Below, piece by piece: positions 48,110 through 56,882 of a stretch of 64,000 nucleotides of DNA. The DNA lies in contig NZ_JACHDS010000001.1 in NCBI RefSeq assembly GCF_014201195.1, positions 3,720,001 to 3,784,000 of the forward strand, read 5' to 3'. Numbering within the stretch: position 1 is the stretch's first letter; each line of letters opens with the position of its first letter. The notes under the pieces were generated by a model, which was given only the letters and a program-made list of their open reading frames with translations, did not search any database and was not told where the DNA came from. The DNA is from Nocardiopsis mwathae (GTDB lineage: Bacteria; Actinomycetota; Actinomycetes; Streptosporangiales; Streptosporangiaceae). A program made the position numbers and the translations under genes.

Positions 48110-49022
48110 GGCGGCTCACCACCCGGTAGAGGCCGTACAGACCGACGGAGATGCAGACGTTGACGACGGCGACCACGCACGCGCCCGTGTAGTCGGATTC
48201 CAGGATCGCCTTGCCGTAGACGAGCATGGGAAGCGTCGTGACGTCCTTGGCTCCGGTGAAGAGCACGATCCCGAACTCGTTGAGGGACAGGACGAGGACG
48301 AGGCTTCCCCCGGCGGCGAGCGCGGGCAGGGCTTCGGGCAGGATCACCCGCCGGATGATGCGGGTCGGCCGCGCTCCGAGCGAGGAGGCGACCTCCAGTT
48401 GGGCGGTGTCGAGCTGCGCGAACGCGGCGAGCAGCGGCCGCATCACGAAGGGGGTGAAATAGCTGATCTCGGCGAGCAGCACGCCCCACGGCGTCGCCAG
48501 GAACCCGAAGGGCCCCTCGGACGCCCCGGTGGCGTCGGCCCACAGGCCGTTGGCGATGCCGGTGCCGCCGTAGATGAACAGCAGCGCGAGCGTGATGAGG
48601 AAGGAGGGGAAGGAGAGGAACACGTCGATGAACCTGGCGACCGCTTTGGCACCGGGGAACGGCACGAACGCGATGATCAGCGCGAGCGTGAACCCGAGCA
48701 CCAGGCAACCGGCGGTCGCGCCGACGGCCAGCCACACGGTGGTGCCCAGTGCGTCGCGGAACGCCGGGGAGGCGAGGACGTCGGCGTAGGCGGCGACGGA
48801 CCATCCCCCGCCTTCCGCCTGCCCCGGTCCGCTCAGCTGGTCCGGTCGGACGGACTGCTGGACGACCAGGGCCAGGGGGTAGAGGAAGACGACACCGATG
48901 AGGACGACGGGCGGCAGGGCCCACAGGGCCGCCGCGGGCGTCCGCTTCGCAGGGCCTGGGCGGGCGGGTGGCACCCGCAGGCCGGGGGGCCGCGTCGGCA
49001 GGGCCGTCGGGGCGCTAGCCAT
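48096..49022 (-). CDS. phnU: Phosphonate ABC transporter permease 1
   Basis: A 308-residue permease, six helices, EAA-type loop VASSLGARPTRIIRRVILP. Its ATG overlaps the ATPase gene end by 8 nt. The Pro/Arg-rich first 25 residues are cytoplasmic. Confidence 0.87.
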   Translation of the reverse strand: MASAPTALPTRPPGLRVPPARPGPAKRTPAAALWALPPVVLIGVVFLYPLALVVQQSVRPDQLSGPGQAEGGGWSVAAYADVLASPAFRDALGTTVWLAVGATAGCLVLGFTLALIIAFVPFPGAKAVARFIDVFLSFPSFLITLALLFIYGGTGIANGLWADATGASEGPFGFLATPWGVLLAEISYFTPFVMRPLLAAFAQLDTAQLEVASSLGARPTRIIRRVILPEALPALAAGGSLVLVLSLNEFGIVLFTGAKDVTTLPMLVYGKAILESDYTGACVVAVVNVCISVGLYGLYRVVSRRAGA

Positions 49023-50076
49023 CGGCCACCCCCGCCGCCCCCGCTGCCAGGAGCACCGCGTCCTCGGCCGCGAAGTGCACCGTGACCTCGTCCCCCACCG
49101 CCGGAGGCATCCGCAGTTCGGGCAGGTCGGCGGTCACCCGGTGGCCGCCCACGTCGACGAGGAGCCGGTGCGCGGCGCCCCGCCACTGCACCTCGGCGAC
49201 GGACCCGGTGAGGGCGTTGGGCCCCGCGCCCAGCCCGACGAGGTGGGGCCGCACGCACAGCGTGGCCCGCGCGCCGTCGGCCGCCTCCCCGGTGCCGACC
49301 TTGAGGTCGACCCCGGCGAACTCGGCGCCTCCCGACCGCACGGTCACCGGCAGCAGGTTCGCGTTGCCCACGAAGGACGCCGTGAACGCGTTGCGCGGCC
49401 GCCGGTACAGGTCCTGCGGTGTGCCGCAGTCGCGCAGCCGCGCCCCGTCCATGACGGCGATCCGGTCGGCCAGGGTCAGCGCCTCCACCTGGTCGTGGGT
49501 GACGTACAGGATGGAGAGGTCGGGCAGCTCGCGGTGGAGCCGGGCCAGCTCGGCGAGCATCCCGGACCGCAGCTGGGCGTCGAGCGCGGACAGCGGCTCG
49601 TCGAGGAGCAGCACCCGGGGCCGGATGGCCAGCGCCCGCGCGATCGCCACGCGCTGCTGCTGCCCGCCGGACAGTTCGCGCGGGTGGCGACGCGCGTAGG
49701 CGGCCATGCCGGTCATGTCGAGCACCTCGGCGACGCGCCCCGGGATCTCCCGCCGCGGGACCTTCTGCGCCTTCAGCCCGAACGCGACGTTGTCCTCGAC
49801 ACGCATGTGCGGGAAGAGCGCGTACTGCTGCACCACCATGCCGACACCGCGGCGGTGCGGCGGCAGGTCGGTCACATCCCGTTCGCCGATGAAGACCCGC
49901 CCGGAGGCGGGCCGGACGAACCCGGCGACGGCTCGCAGCGCCGTGGTCTTGCCCGAGCCGGAGGGGCCCAGCAGGGCCATGACCTCCCCGGGCGCGACGG
50001 TGAGGTCGAAGGAGTCGAGGACGGTGGCCGAGCCGTAGGCGACCGACACCCGCTCGAACCGGATCCCGCTGCCCAT
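49015..50076 (-). CDS. phnT: Phosphonate ABC transporter ATPase
   Basis: A 353-residue ATPase of the PotA/FbpC class: Walker A GPSGSGKTT, Q-loop VVQQYALFPHM, signature LSGGQQQR, Walker B VLLLDEPLSALD, H-loop THDQ, then a C-terminal TOBE domain (about 280-345). The ATG overlaps the stop of the phosphonatase-like gene by one base. PhnT2-type ATPases of 2-aminoethylphosphonate systems share this layout. Confidence 0.88.
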   Translation of the reverse strand: MGSGIRFERVSVAYGSATVLDSFDLTVAPGEVMALLGPSGSGKTTALRAVAGFVRPASGRVFIGERDVTDLPPHRRGVGMVVQQYALFPHMRVEDNVAFGLKAQKVPRREIPGRVAEVLDMTGMAAYARRHPRELSGGQQQRVAIARALAIRPRVLLLDEPLSALDAQLRSGMLAELARLHRELPDLSILYVTHDQVEALTLADRIAVMDGARLRDCGTPQDLYRRPRNAFTASFVGNANLLPVTVRSGGAEFAGVDLKVGTGEAADGARATLCVRPHLVGLGAGPNALTGSVAEVQWRGAAHRLLVDVGGHRVTADLPELRMPPAVGDEVTVHFAAEDAVLLAAGAAGVADG

Positions 50077-50765
50077 CAGTCGAGGCCCTCCAGCAGCCGG
50101 GGGAGCTCGGCGACCGAGCCGAGGACGTGCGTGGCACCGGCCGCGCGCAGCTCCGCCTCGTCGTGGGCGCCGGTGCGGACCCCGGCGACGACCCCGGCGC
50201 CGGAGCGCCGCCCGCTGAGCATGTCGTAGGAGGTGTCGCCCGCGACCGCGACCTGCTGGACCCCGTCCGCTGCGCGGGTGCGCAGGAACGCTTCGAGGAC
50301 CATGTCCGGATGGGGGCGGCCGCGTCCCCCCGCGTCGGCGGGGCAGAGGGTGAGCTCCACCAGGCCGCGCCAGCCGAGCGCGTCGAGGATGGCGTCCTGG
50401 GTGGCGCGGGCGAAGCCGGTCGTCAGCACGACGGCGCGGCCGTGGGAGGTGAGCTCCTCGATGGCGTCGCGCGCTCCGGGCACGGGGGCGATGCGGCCCT
50501 CGGCGACGAGGTCGCCGTAGGCCTGCTCGAAGGCGGCGTTGGCCTGCCGGGCGCGGGTCTCGTCGCCGAAGAGGTGGCGGAAGACGGAGATCTTGGACTC
50601 GCCCATGGTGGCGCGGACGTAGTCGAGGTGCGCGGCGTGGGCGGGGGTGCCGGGTTCCACGCCCATCCGTCGGGCGGCCGTGGAGAAGGCCTGCTCGACG
50701 AGGCCCCCGTCGGCGACGGTGGTGCCGGCCATGTCGAGGACGACGAGTCGGATGCTGTGGCTCAT
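50076..50765 (-). CDS. Phosphonatase-like HAD hydrolase
   Basis: A 229-residue HAD protein with nucleophile motif VLDMAGTTVADGG, motif II TTGFAR and motif IV VAGDTSYDMLSG. The DMAGTT form and the cap are shared with phosphonoacetaldehyde hydrolase (PhnX). The Schiff-base lysine of PhnX's cap is not obvious, so it belongs to the phosphonatase-like family, often found beside the FAD oxidoreductase seen here. It probably breaks the C-P bond of, or dephosphorylates, the oxidised product. GAGGAGA precedes the ATG. Confidence 0.87.
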   Translation of the reverse strand: MSHSIRLVVLDMAGTTVADGGLVEQAFSTAARRMGVEPGTPAHAAHLDYVRATMGESKISVFRHLFGDETRARQANAAFEQAYGDLVAEGRIAPVPGARDAIEELTSHGRAVVLTTGFARATQDAILDALGWRGLVELTLCPADAGGRGRPHPDMVLEAFLRTRAADGVQQVAVAGDTSYDMLSGRRSGAGVVAGVRTGAHDEAELRAAGATHVLGSVAELPRLLEGLD

Positions 50766-50776
50766 GGTCGGTCTCC

Positions 50777-51901
50777 TCACCAGCCCAGTTCGTCGGCGGT
50801 CCGTTCGGCGATCGCGGGCGCGCAGGTCATCCCGCGCCCGCCGGGTCCGGTCACGAGCCAGACGCCCTCGCGCAGCCGTCGGCGGTACACGACCCGGTCC
50901 GGCTCGGTGCACTGGGCGTAGACCCCGGCCCAGCGGCGCCGGACCCTGGGGAGCGGCCGACCGAGGAAGCCCTCGGCGACCCGGCTGAGGTGGTCGTAGG
51001 GGTCGTCGAGGGTGTCGAAGGGGAAGGGGTGTTCGTATTCGTGCGTGTCGCCGATGGTGAGGCCGCCGTCGGCGCGCTGCGTCATGAGTAGCTGCATGCG
51101 GTGCGCGGCGGCGGTCGCGGGCTGCGGCTGCTCGGCGTTGAGCCGGTCCAGGGCCGGTCCGCGGTAGGCGGGGTAGTAGCGGAAGCTGTCGGCGTCGGCG
51201 ACGGATGTGGTCAGCGGCTCGCCCAGGGGGTCGGTCTGCATCATCTGCAGCCGTACTCGGCGCACGGGCAGGTCGGGGCCGGCGAGCTCCCGGACGAGGC
51301 CGGAGAGCCAGGCGCCGGTGCACAGCACGACGGCGCCGCCGCGGTGCACGTCGCCGTGGTCGTCGCGGACGGCGTGCTCGCCGACGACGTCCCGGACCTC
51401 CCGCCCGGGGAGGAAGGTGTAGTTCGGGGACGCGGCCAGTGCGGCGCGGAGGGCGCGCTGCGCGGTGCGCGGCTCGACGGCGGCGTCCCGTTCGCAGTAC
51501 AGGGCGGCCTCGAAGTCGCCGCGCAGGGCGGGGTTGAGGGCCCGTGCCTCCTCGGCGGTGAGGAGCTTGTACCCGCGGGCGGCGGCGTCGGGGCGGGCCA
51601 GCGCGGCCTCGGCGACGGCGCGTTCGTGTGCGTCGCGGACGGGGGTCAGCGAACCGCCGGCACGGAAGCCGAGGTCGGGGACGCGGGAGCCGACGGCCTC
51701 CCACAGCTCCCGTGCGCGCAGGGAGGCCTGCAGCTCCTCACCGCCCGCGCGCCCGCTGACCCATACCAACCCGAAGTTGCGCAGCGAGGCGCCGCGGGCC
51801 TCGGCTTCGCGCTCGATCTGGACGACCTCGTGGCCGCGTTCCACTGCGTGCCAGGCGTGCATGGTGCCCACGACGCCGGCTCCTACGACGATGACTCTCA
51901 C
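50777..51901 (-). CDS. FAD-dependent oxidoreductase of phosphonate cluster
   Basis: A 374-residue DAO-fold flavoenzyme: Rossmann FAD site VIVVGAGVVGTMHAWHA at the N terminus and GPGGRGMTCAPAIAER at the C terminus. It matches the family of FAD oxidoreductases that accompany phosphonatase-like hydrolases and aminophosphonate transporters. By analogy it oxidises 2-aminoethylphosphonate or an N-methyl derivative to phosphonoacetaldehyde. The GTG at 51901 directly precedes the dinucleotide fold, with AGGAG 12 nt upstream. Confidence 0.87.
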   Translation of the reverse strand: MRVIVVGAGVVGTMHAWHAVERGHEVVQIEREAEARGASLRNFGLVWVSGRAGGEELQASLRARELWEAVGSRVPDLGFRAGGSLTPVRDAHERAVAEAALARPDAAARGYKLLTAEEARALNPALRGDFEAALYCERDAAVEPRTAQRALRAALAASPNYTFLPGREVRDVVGEHAVRDDHGDVHRGGAVVLCTGAWLSGLVRELAGPDLPVRRVRLQMMQTDPLGEPLTTSVADADSFRYYPAYRGPALDRLNAEQPQPATAAAHRMQLLMTQRADGGLTIGDTHEYEHPFPFDTLDDPYDHLSRVAEGFLGRPLPRVRRRWAGVYAQCTEPDRVVYRRRLREGVWLVTGPGGRGMTCAPAIAERTADELGW

Positions 51902-51976
51902 GGTGACAACACTCCTGAAGGTTCGCGAACCGGAACGGTCCGCTCGGCAACGCGATGATGAACCGCCCATCAACTC

Positions 51977-51988
51977 TGGACTAGACCC
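51977..51988. promoter_or_regulatory. PhnF/HutC-type operator before the phosphonate operon
   Basis: TGGACTAGACCC matches the GntR/HutC-subfamily palindrome TGGTCTAGACCA at 10 of 12 positions. It lies in the 138-bp gap between the GntR gene and the FAD oxidoreductase gene, 76 bp upstream of the latter's start. Confidence 0.6.
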
Positions 51989-52039
51989 GTTATCTTCTCG
52001 TTGCAATCCGTGGAGGTAGCCGCAGTGTCGCCGCTGACG

Positions 52040-52897
52040 TCAGTCGTGCCCCCGCCTCACGCCATCGCCGTGATGCGTGGTGAAGGAGAACCGGTCACCC
52101 CGGTAGAGGCTGCGCACACGCTCCAGCGGCCGCCCGGCGGTGTCGCGCGATACGCGGTGGATCAGCAGCATCGGCAGCGCGGGCGGGGTGCCGATGAGCA
52201 GCGCCTCGCGCGGGGTCGCCAGGACGGTCTCGATGCGCTCGTCGGCGCCACCGAAGGAGACCCCGAGGCGGTCGCGCAGGTAGGCGTAGAAGGAGGAGTC
52301 CGGCTCGAAGTCCCGGTCGAGCCGCGGCACCCGGTCCACGGCGACGTAGGTGCTCTCCAGGCCGACCCGCTCGTCGTCGGCGAGGAGGACGCGTTCCATG
52401 TGCCAGACGGGCTGCCCGCGTTCGAGCCCGATGTCGGCGGCGAGGGGCGCGGGGCACGCGATCCGGTCGAGGGCGATGAGGCGGCGGCCGGGCCTGCGGC
52501 CCTGCTTGCGGACGCCCTCGGTGTAACTGGCCATGGACAGCGGCTGCTCCACCTTGGGCCCGGCGACGACCGTGCCGCGGCCCTCGCGCCGCAGCTTGCC
52601 TTCGAGCAGCAGCTCCCGCAGGGCCTGGCGGACCGTCTCGCGGGCGACACCGTAGCGTTCGGCGAGGTCACGCTCGGTGGGCAGCGGGCCGCTCTCCCCC
52701 AGCTCGCCGATGAGGGCGTCGATCCGGACCTTGACCGCGTAGTACTTCGGAACCCGCCCATGCTCAGGCACACCGGCCCGAACCGGCGCACCGGGGTCCT
52801 GGTCGTCGGGATGGCTCGGCCCCTGCGGGCTGCTCGGATGGTCCACGCACAAGATCGTCGCAGACGCGCCCATCACACTCGCCGGCGCCCACGACAC
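52040..52897 (-). CDS. GntR-family regulator (PhnF/HutC subfamily)
   Basis: Up to 285 residues. The winged helix (VPKYYAVKVRIDALIGEL, then LAERYGVARETVRQALRELL) is followed by a UTRA ligand-binding domain ending in [15 protein letters not shown]. It lies immediately upstream of the phosphonate operon, which it probably represses through the TGGACTAGACCC site until a phosphonate-derived ligand binds. The start is uncertain: the conserved part begins near residue 48, and no start codon upstream has a convincing ribosome site. Confidence 0.85.
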   Translation of the reverse strand: MSWAPASVMGASATILCVDHPSSPQGPSHPDDQDPGAPVRAGVPEHGRVPKYYAVKVRIDALIGELGESGPLPTERDLAERYGVARETVRQALRELLLEGKLRREGRGTVVAGPKVEQPLSMASYTEGVRKQGRRPGRRLIALDRIACPAPLAADIGLERGQPVWHMERVLLADDERVGLESTYVAVDRVPRLDRDFEPDSSFYAYLRDRLGVSFGGADERIETVLATPREALLIGTPPALPMLLIHRVSRDTAGRPLERVRSLYRGDRFSFTTHHGDGVRRGHD

Positions 52898-52954
52898 CGG
52901 AGAGTAGAACAGCGGCCGAACGGAACCGCTCCCGCCCAGCCACTGCCCTGCCCC

Positions 52955-53233
52955 CTAACCTTCGAGCGCGTCACCCTTCACAGCCTGAAGGAATGCCGAC
53001 CACTCAACACTGGCGAAGGCGAGGTGGCCGAGACGCGGGTTCACGGAGTCGCGAACGGCCGCACCGCCGCCCAGGTCCGCGACCTCGACACACTGCCCCT
53101 TGTTCTGGGAGTAGCTGGACTTACGGAATCGCAAGGGGAGACGAGCGACCTCGACGCATCCGTTCGGGCCGCTGTAGCTGGACTTGCGCCAGAGGCCCAT
53201 GTCCTGCAGGCCTCTGTAGGTCTTCGTGTTCAT
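52955..53233 (-). CDS. DUF397 protein with duplicated N-terminal motif, cluster 2
   Basis: A 92-residue DUF397 protein in which the signature occurs twice: LWRKSSYSGPNGCVEVARL near residue 14 and FRKSSYSQNKGQCVEVADL near 36, followed by a single C-terminal half (AVRDSVNP ... WSAFLQAVK). The ordinary family has one copy and about 65 residues. Its ATG overlaps the stop of the upstream XRE gene (ATGA). Confidence 0.9.
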   Translation of the reverse strand: MNTKTYRGLQDMGLWRKSSYSGPNGCVEVARLPLRFRKSSYSQNKGQCVEVADLGGGAAVRDSVNPRLGHLAFASVEWSAFLQAVKGDALEG

Positions 53234-54084
53234 TGGGCCGCTCTCTCGCGGTGCTCCTGCGCGATACTGCTCAGGAACTGACGGGTGGGGTCGATGTCCT
53301 GAGCAGCGGCGCGAAGTTTGTTGAAAAGGTCTTCGTAGTCTTCGATTTCGGCGGAATCTTCCAGATACAGGCTACCTGTCCGACTATCGATGAAGACAGC
53401 GGAGAGAGGGAGCCCCGAAAGCTGGAAGACTTGGAACGACGTCGTTTCGAGCGCAGGGTGGGCTGCGGAGTCGAAGGGGAGCACCTGCAGCGTTACTCGG
53501 GGGTGGAATGACGCCTCACGGAGATGTTCGAGCTGCTCATACATGATGGTTCGGCCTCCAACCACCTGCCGCAGTGCAGCTTCGCCGAGGATCGCCCAAA
53601 GCTTCACCGTGTTGTTGGTGGACCAGCGCTCTTGGCGCATCATCCGCACCTGGAGAAGCCGCTCGATCTCTTCCTGGGTGGCCTCAGGGCGCGTCGCCCT
53701 GAGGACTGCGCGAGCGTACCCTTCGGTCTGCAGAAGACCCGTGATGATCTGGGATTGGAACGACTGGATGCGGGTGGAGTCTGCTTCGAGGCCGATGAAG
53801 GTCTCGTATTGCTTGTCGAGTCGGTACGTCTGCCACCAACCACGCTGCTCGGCGTCCCGTCGCAGCCCCAGCATCTCCTCGATACGTTCTGGGCTGATCT
53901 TGTAGTACTCAAGCAGCAGACGTAGATCACGTGCGCGGGGAAGCATGCCACGTGGGTCTTCCCAACGCGTGATGCTGCTCTGGGCGACTCCGAGCGCCTT
54001 CGCAACTTCCTTCTGAGTGCGATCCCCGCGCATATTGCGCAATTCGTACGCGATCTGCCATCGACGGACTGTTGGACTTGCCAT
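53230..54084 (-). CDS. XRE-family regulator with DUF5753, cluster 2
   Basis: A 284-residue WhiJ-like protein: N-terminal helix-turn-helix (YELRNMRGDRTQKEVAKALG, then QSSITRWEDP) and DUF5753 from about residue 95 (FIGLEADSTRIQSFQSQIITGLLQTEGYARAVL). GC content is noticeably lower than in flanking housekeeping genes. I chose the ATG at 54084; longer in-frame sequence reaches into the divergent promoter. It is coupled to the DUF397 gene downstream. Confidence 0.92.
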   Translation of the reverse strand: MASPTVRRWQIAYELRNMRGDRTQKEVAKALGVAQSSITRWEDPRGMLPRARDLRLLLEYYKISPERIEEMLGLRRDAEQRGWWQTYRLDKQYETFIGLEADSTRIQSFQSQIITGLLQTEGYARAVLRATRPEATQEEIERLLQVRMMRQERWSTNNTVKLWAILGEAALRQVVGGRTIMYEQLEHLREASFHPRVTLQVLPFDSAAHPALETTSFQVFQLSGLPLSAVFIDSRTGSLYLEDSAEIEDYEDLFNKLRAAAQDIDPTRQFLSSIAQEHRERAAQ

Positions 54085-54212
54085 GCCACCAACGTAGCAG
54101 CAGCCTTCTTTGAAAAGCATATTGCGTTTCGAAGCAGGCGAGCATAGAGTTCGGTTGCGGACAGTGTCGAAGGCGGCACTGCTCAACCCCCCGATGCACG
54201 GAGGTGAACCGC

Positions 54213-54677
54213 GTGTTCCTCCAGCACGACTCTCAACCCAACGTCACGACCGTCTACCTCCCCGGTCTCCGTCTCGCAGAAGTCGGCGTCGCCCGGGACT
54301 GCGTATCCGGCGTCCTGTCAGGCGAAGCCCCCGGTACACGCGACACCGCGCTGCTTCTCACCAGCGAACTCGCCACCAACGCCCTCATCCATGGCGACAC
54401 TCGCAACACCGCCGAGCCCAAGACCGGGCGCCTGGCCGAGGCTCGTCCCTTCGCCGTGACCGTCGACATCGTGACCAAGGAGATCTCCATCCTGGTCACC
54501 GGGGCAGGGGCGAAGCGCGCAACGCCCGTCATCAGGCGGCAGCGGGAATGGAACGAGGCCGGGCGCGGCCTGGCCTGGGTCGAGGCACTATCCACCGCCT
54601 GGGGCACCTACGGCGACCGCGTCTCACGCACCGTCTGGTTCACCCTCACCCGCGCCCCCGTCCCCGTCACGGGATGA
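54213..54677 (+). CDS. Anti-sigma-like ATP-binding protein, cluster 2
   Basis: A 154-residue GHKL-fold protein. The N box is clear (DTALLLTSELATNALIHG) and the G2 part is AGRGLAWVEAL, but the G1 box reads ILVTGAGAKRATP, with Gly where the ATP-contacting Asp normally stands (compare VRDQG in cluster 1). ATP binding may be lost. The GTG at 54213 has GGAGGTG upstream; a GTG at 54204 overlaps that site. It is divergent from the XRE gene, with 128 bp of shared promoter DNA. Confidence 0.8.
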   Translation: MFLQHDSQPNVTTVYLPGLRLAEVGVARDCVSGVLSGEAPGTRDTALLLTSELATNALIHGDTRNTAEPKTGRLAEARPFAVTVDIVTKEISILVTGAGAKRATPVIRRQREWNEAGRGLAWVEALSTAWGTYGDRVSRTVWFTLTRAPVPVTG

Positions 54678-54902
54678 CCCCGGGCATGAGAAAACCGCGC
54701 CGGCCCTAGGGCTAATAGGGCCGGTGCGGCACCCAGAAACCTACCCGACAGGCGCTCCCGCCCGCTGCCGCATTCCATGGGTGCGGAGGGGAAGAGCGGA
54801 CCGGTGAGCGCCGCCCCGGGGTGTCCGTCCTGCCTGAGGGGGCGGGACGGGCACCCCACCAAGCCAGCACGCACGCCACGACGCCTCCCCGGGAGAAGCA
54901 AC

Positions 54903-55307
54903 GTGAACGCCGCCGCCCGTACCCGAGCCAGGACCACGACATCCACCAGACGAAAGGGACCCCGACGCCACCGCCCCTACGCCGCCGCTCCCCCACCGGC
55001 CACCGCGCCCGACCGCGCACGCCTCACCGGCCCCAGCGCCTACGCCCCGCCCGCCACACCCAGGGGCCGCACGCTCCGCCCTCTTCCGGCTCCGGAACTC
55101 GCACGCCGCCCCAGCCCGCACCCCGCCCTGGGCGCCTGGTCAGGGCGCGAATCCGCCCGGCGGACCTACCGCGCCTACAAACGCCGCATCCTGAACGAAA
55201 CCGCAGGCCGAACCCGCGCCCTCTTCCCCATCTGGGAACAGGCTCCCTTCAGCTGCGCCGTCATCGCCGCCCTCCTCCTCGCCAAGGCCCTCGGACTCCT
55301 CGGCTAG
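54903..55307 (+). CDS. Hypothetical protein, Arg/Pro-rich with C-terminal hydrophobic helix
   Basis: A possible 134-residue protein starting at a GTG with GGGAGAAG upstream. The first 75 residues are Arg/Thr/Pro/Ala-rich and low in complexity; the C terminus has a charged helix (SARRTYRAYKRRIL) and a hydrophobic end (FSCAVIAALLLAKALGLLG). I do not recognise it. The composition could also arise from non-coding high-GC DNA; the ribosome site and the membrane-like end are the only support. Confidence 0.4.
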   Translation: MNAAARTRARTTTSTRRKGPRRHRPYAAAPPPATAPDRARLTGPSAYAPPATPRGRTLRPLPAPELARRPSPHPALGAWSGRESARRTYRAYKRRILNETAGRTRALFPIWEQAPFSCAVIAALLLAKALGLLG

Positions 55308-55403
55308 GAGGACCGGCCTTACACCCCCGGGTCCGACCATGCGCTCAGGGGCGGGGTCTGCTGGGCACCCCTGTCGACCCCCGCGCCTGACAGGTGCCCT
55401 CCT

Positions 55404-55469
55404 CCGTTGATCTCGGAGATATTGGGGTAAAAATCGACCGCGAGACCCCAATATCTCCGAGATCAACGG
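55404..55469. repeat. Dispersed palindrome, copy 3
   Basis: 66 bp, perfect 25-bp arms starting CCGTTGATCTCGGAGATATT, 16-nt centre. Compared with copy 2, both arms changed together (GGAGATATTGGGG / CCCCAATATCTCC), keeping full pairing. Confidence 0.93.
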
Positions 55470-55628
55470 AAAGGGGGGTGGGAAAACGCTTACCATGCCT
55501 GCTTCGGCTCTGGTTAGCGGTTGGGGCAGCCGGATCAGCGACTGCGACCCGACCGGAACGGCGCCCTCTCGCTTCGCGTGAAGCGATTTCCGCCATACGG
55601 AAGCATTTCCTCTCCTGGCACCCATCAT

Positions 55629-55694
55629 CCGTTGATCTCGGGGATATTGGGGTAAAAACCGGCCGGGTAACCCCAATATCTCCGAGATCAACGG
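55629..55694. repeat. Dispersed palindrome, copy 4
   Basis: 66 bp, same ends and size as copy 3, which lies 160 bp to the left. The arms pair fully except for one G opposite T (GGGGATATT / AATATCTCC), a G-U pair in RNA. Confidence 0.92.
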
Positions 55695-55932
55695 AGGAGG
55701 CCACCCGTCCGGCGCGAGGGTCAACAGGTGCGCTCCCCCTCGTTCCTCGTCGCTGCCCCTGCGGTACGGGGCCGGGGCCGGACCGCGGCGGGCGACTATC
55801 ACCCTTGCCCGTATCGGCTTGCGATGACGTCAACTTCACTTGCGAACTTTCCGACATGAGCGATGGGACGCATAAGTGATCGGTAGCCTCTGCCCCACAC
55901 CAGCCAGGTTCCGACCTTGGGAGAGGCCCTAT

Positions 55933-56865
55933 ATGTCCAAGACCGTCGTCGTCGGGTCGCGAGGAAGCCGCCTAGCCCGCTCGATGGTGAGAGAACTCCT
56001 TGAGCCCCTGAAGCGCGCATATCCCGGTGTCGTCTTCAAACACAAGACCGTTATGACTGCTGGCGACCGCGACCGGACGACAGACCTCCGGAACCTGGCC
56101 GCAACTCCCGGGGTCTTCGCCAAGCAGATCGAGATCGCGCTACTTGCAGGCGAGATCGACGTCGCACTGCACTCCCTCAAGGACCTGGCCACCACACCCA
56201 CTGACGGAACCCTGCTCGCAGCTGTCCCACTCCGAGCCGACCCCCGCGATGCCCTCTGCGGGAGTACCCTCCGCGGCCTTCCACACGGCGCGCGCGTCGG
56301 CACCGGATCGCCCCGTCGCATCGCCCAGCTCAAGGCCCTGCGCCCGGATCTCTCGACGGTTCCGATTCGTGGCAATGTCCCGCCTCGCCTTCGGAAGGCC
56401 CGCGATATGGACCTGGACGCGGTGATCCTGGCGGCTGCAGGGCTTCACCGCCTCGGCCTGTCCCAAGAGATCACCGAGGCTCTTGACATCGAGAGCTTCC
56501 CGCCTTCTCCGGCACAGGGCGTACTCGGTGTGCAGATCCGGAAAGACAGCACCGAACTCCACGACCTATTGAGCACGCTTCACGACCAGAGCACGGACTA
56601 CGCGGTCAAAGCCGAACGATCGCTGCTGGCGGCACTTCACGGTGGATGCAGTGTCCCGGTGGGCGCCTTCGCCGATGTCCGTTCGGGCCAACTGCACCTC
56701 TCCGCGCAGGTGACCTCACTCGACGGGACAACGGTTATCCGCGCCACCCGGTCGTGCGCCCTGCACGACGCCGACGACCTCGGCAAGCAGTCTGCCTACG
56801 ACCTCTTGGACCAGGGCGCCGAGCAGATCCTCAGCACCGCCCGGGAGACCCCTTCGAATACGTAG
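55933..56865 (+). CDS. Hydroxymethylbilane synthase-like protein (HemC paralogue)
   Basis: A 310-residue protein with the porphobilinogen deaminase fold and its key residues: arginines in VGSRGSRLARS, catalytic Asp84 in HSLKDLA, GTGSPRRIAQL, RGNVPPRL, and cofactor-anchoring Cys239 in HGGCSVPVG. It differs from housekeeping HemC in the first motif (no Gln) and PSPAQGVLGV. GC is low for the window, and several CTA leucine codons occur. It sits 17 bp before a HemB-like gene whose active site is altered, so it may act in a specialised tetrapyrrole or pyrrole pathway. GAGAGG precedes the ATG. Confidence 0.85.
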   Translation: MSKTVVVGSRGSRLARSMVRELLEPLKRAYPGVVFKHKTVMTAGDRDRTTDLRNLAATPGVFAKQIEIALLAGEIDVALHSLKDLATTPTDGTLLAAVPLRADPRDALCGSTLRGLPHGARVGTGSPRRIAQLKALRPDLSTVPIRGNVPPRLRKARDMDLDAVILAAAGLHRLGLSQEITEALDIESFPPSPAQGVLGVQIRKDSTELHDLLSTLHDQSTDYAVKAERSLLAALHGGCSVPVGAFADVRSGQLHLSAQVTSLDGTTVIRATRSCALHDADDLGKQSAYDLLDQGAEQILSTARETPSNT

Positions 56866-56882
56866 CGCGGAAAGGGAGATGC

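Larger units (their letters stand above)
55308..55932. other. Gene-free interval with two palindrome copies, 625 bp
   Basis: Between the hypothetical gene and the hemC-like gene. Besides palindrome copies 3 and 4 it holds two small hairpins between them (CGCTTC/GAAGCG near 55572, TTCCG/CGGAA near 55589) and an AT-richer stretch at 55810-55880 that is probably the hemC-like promoter. No supported gene. Confidence 0.55.
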
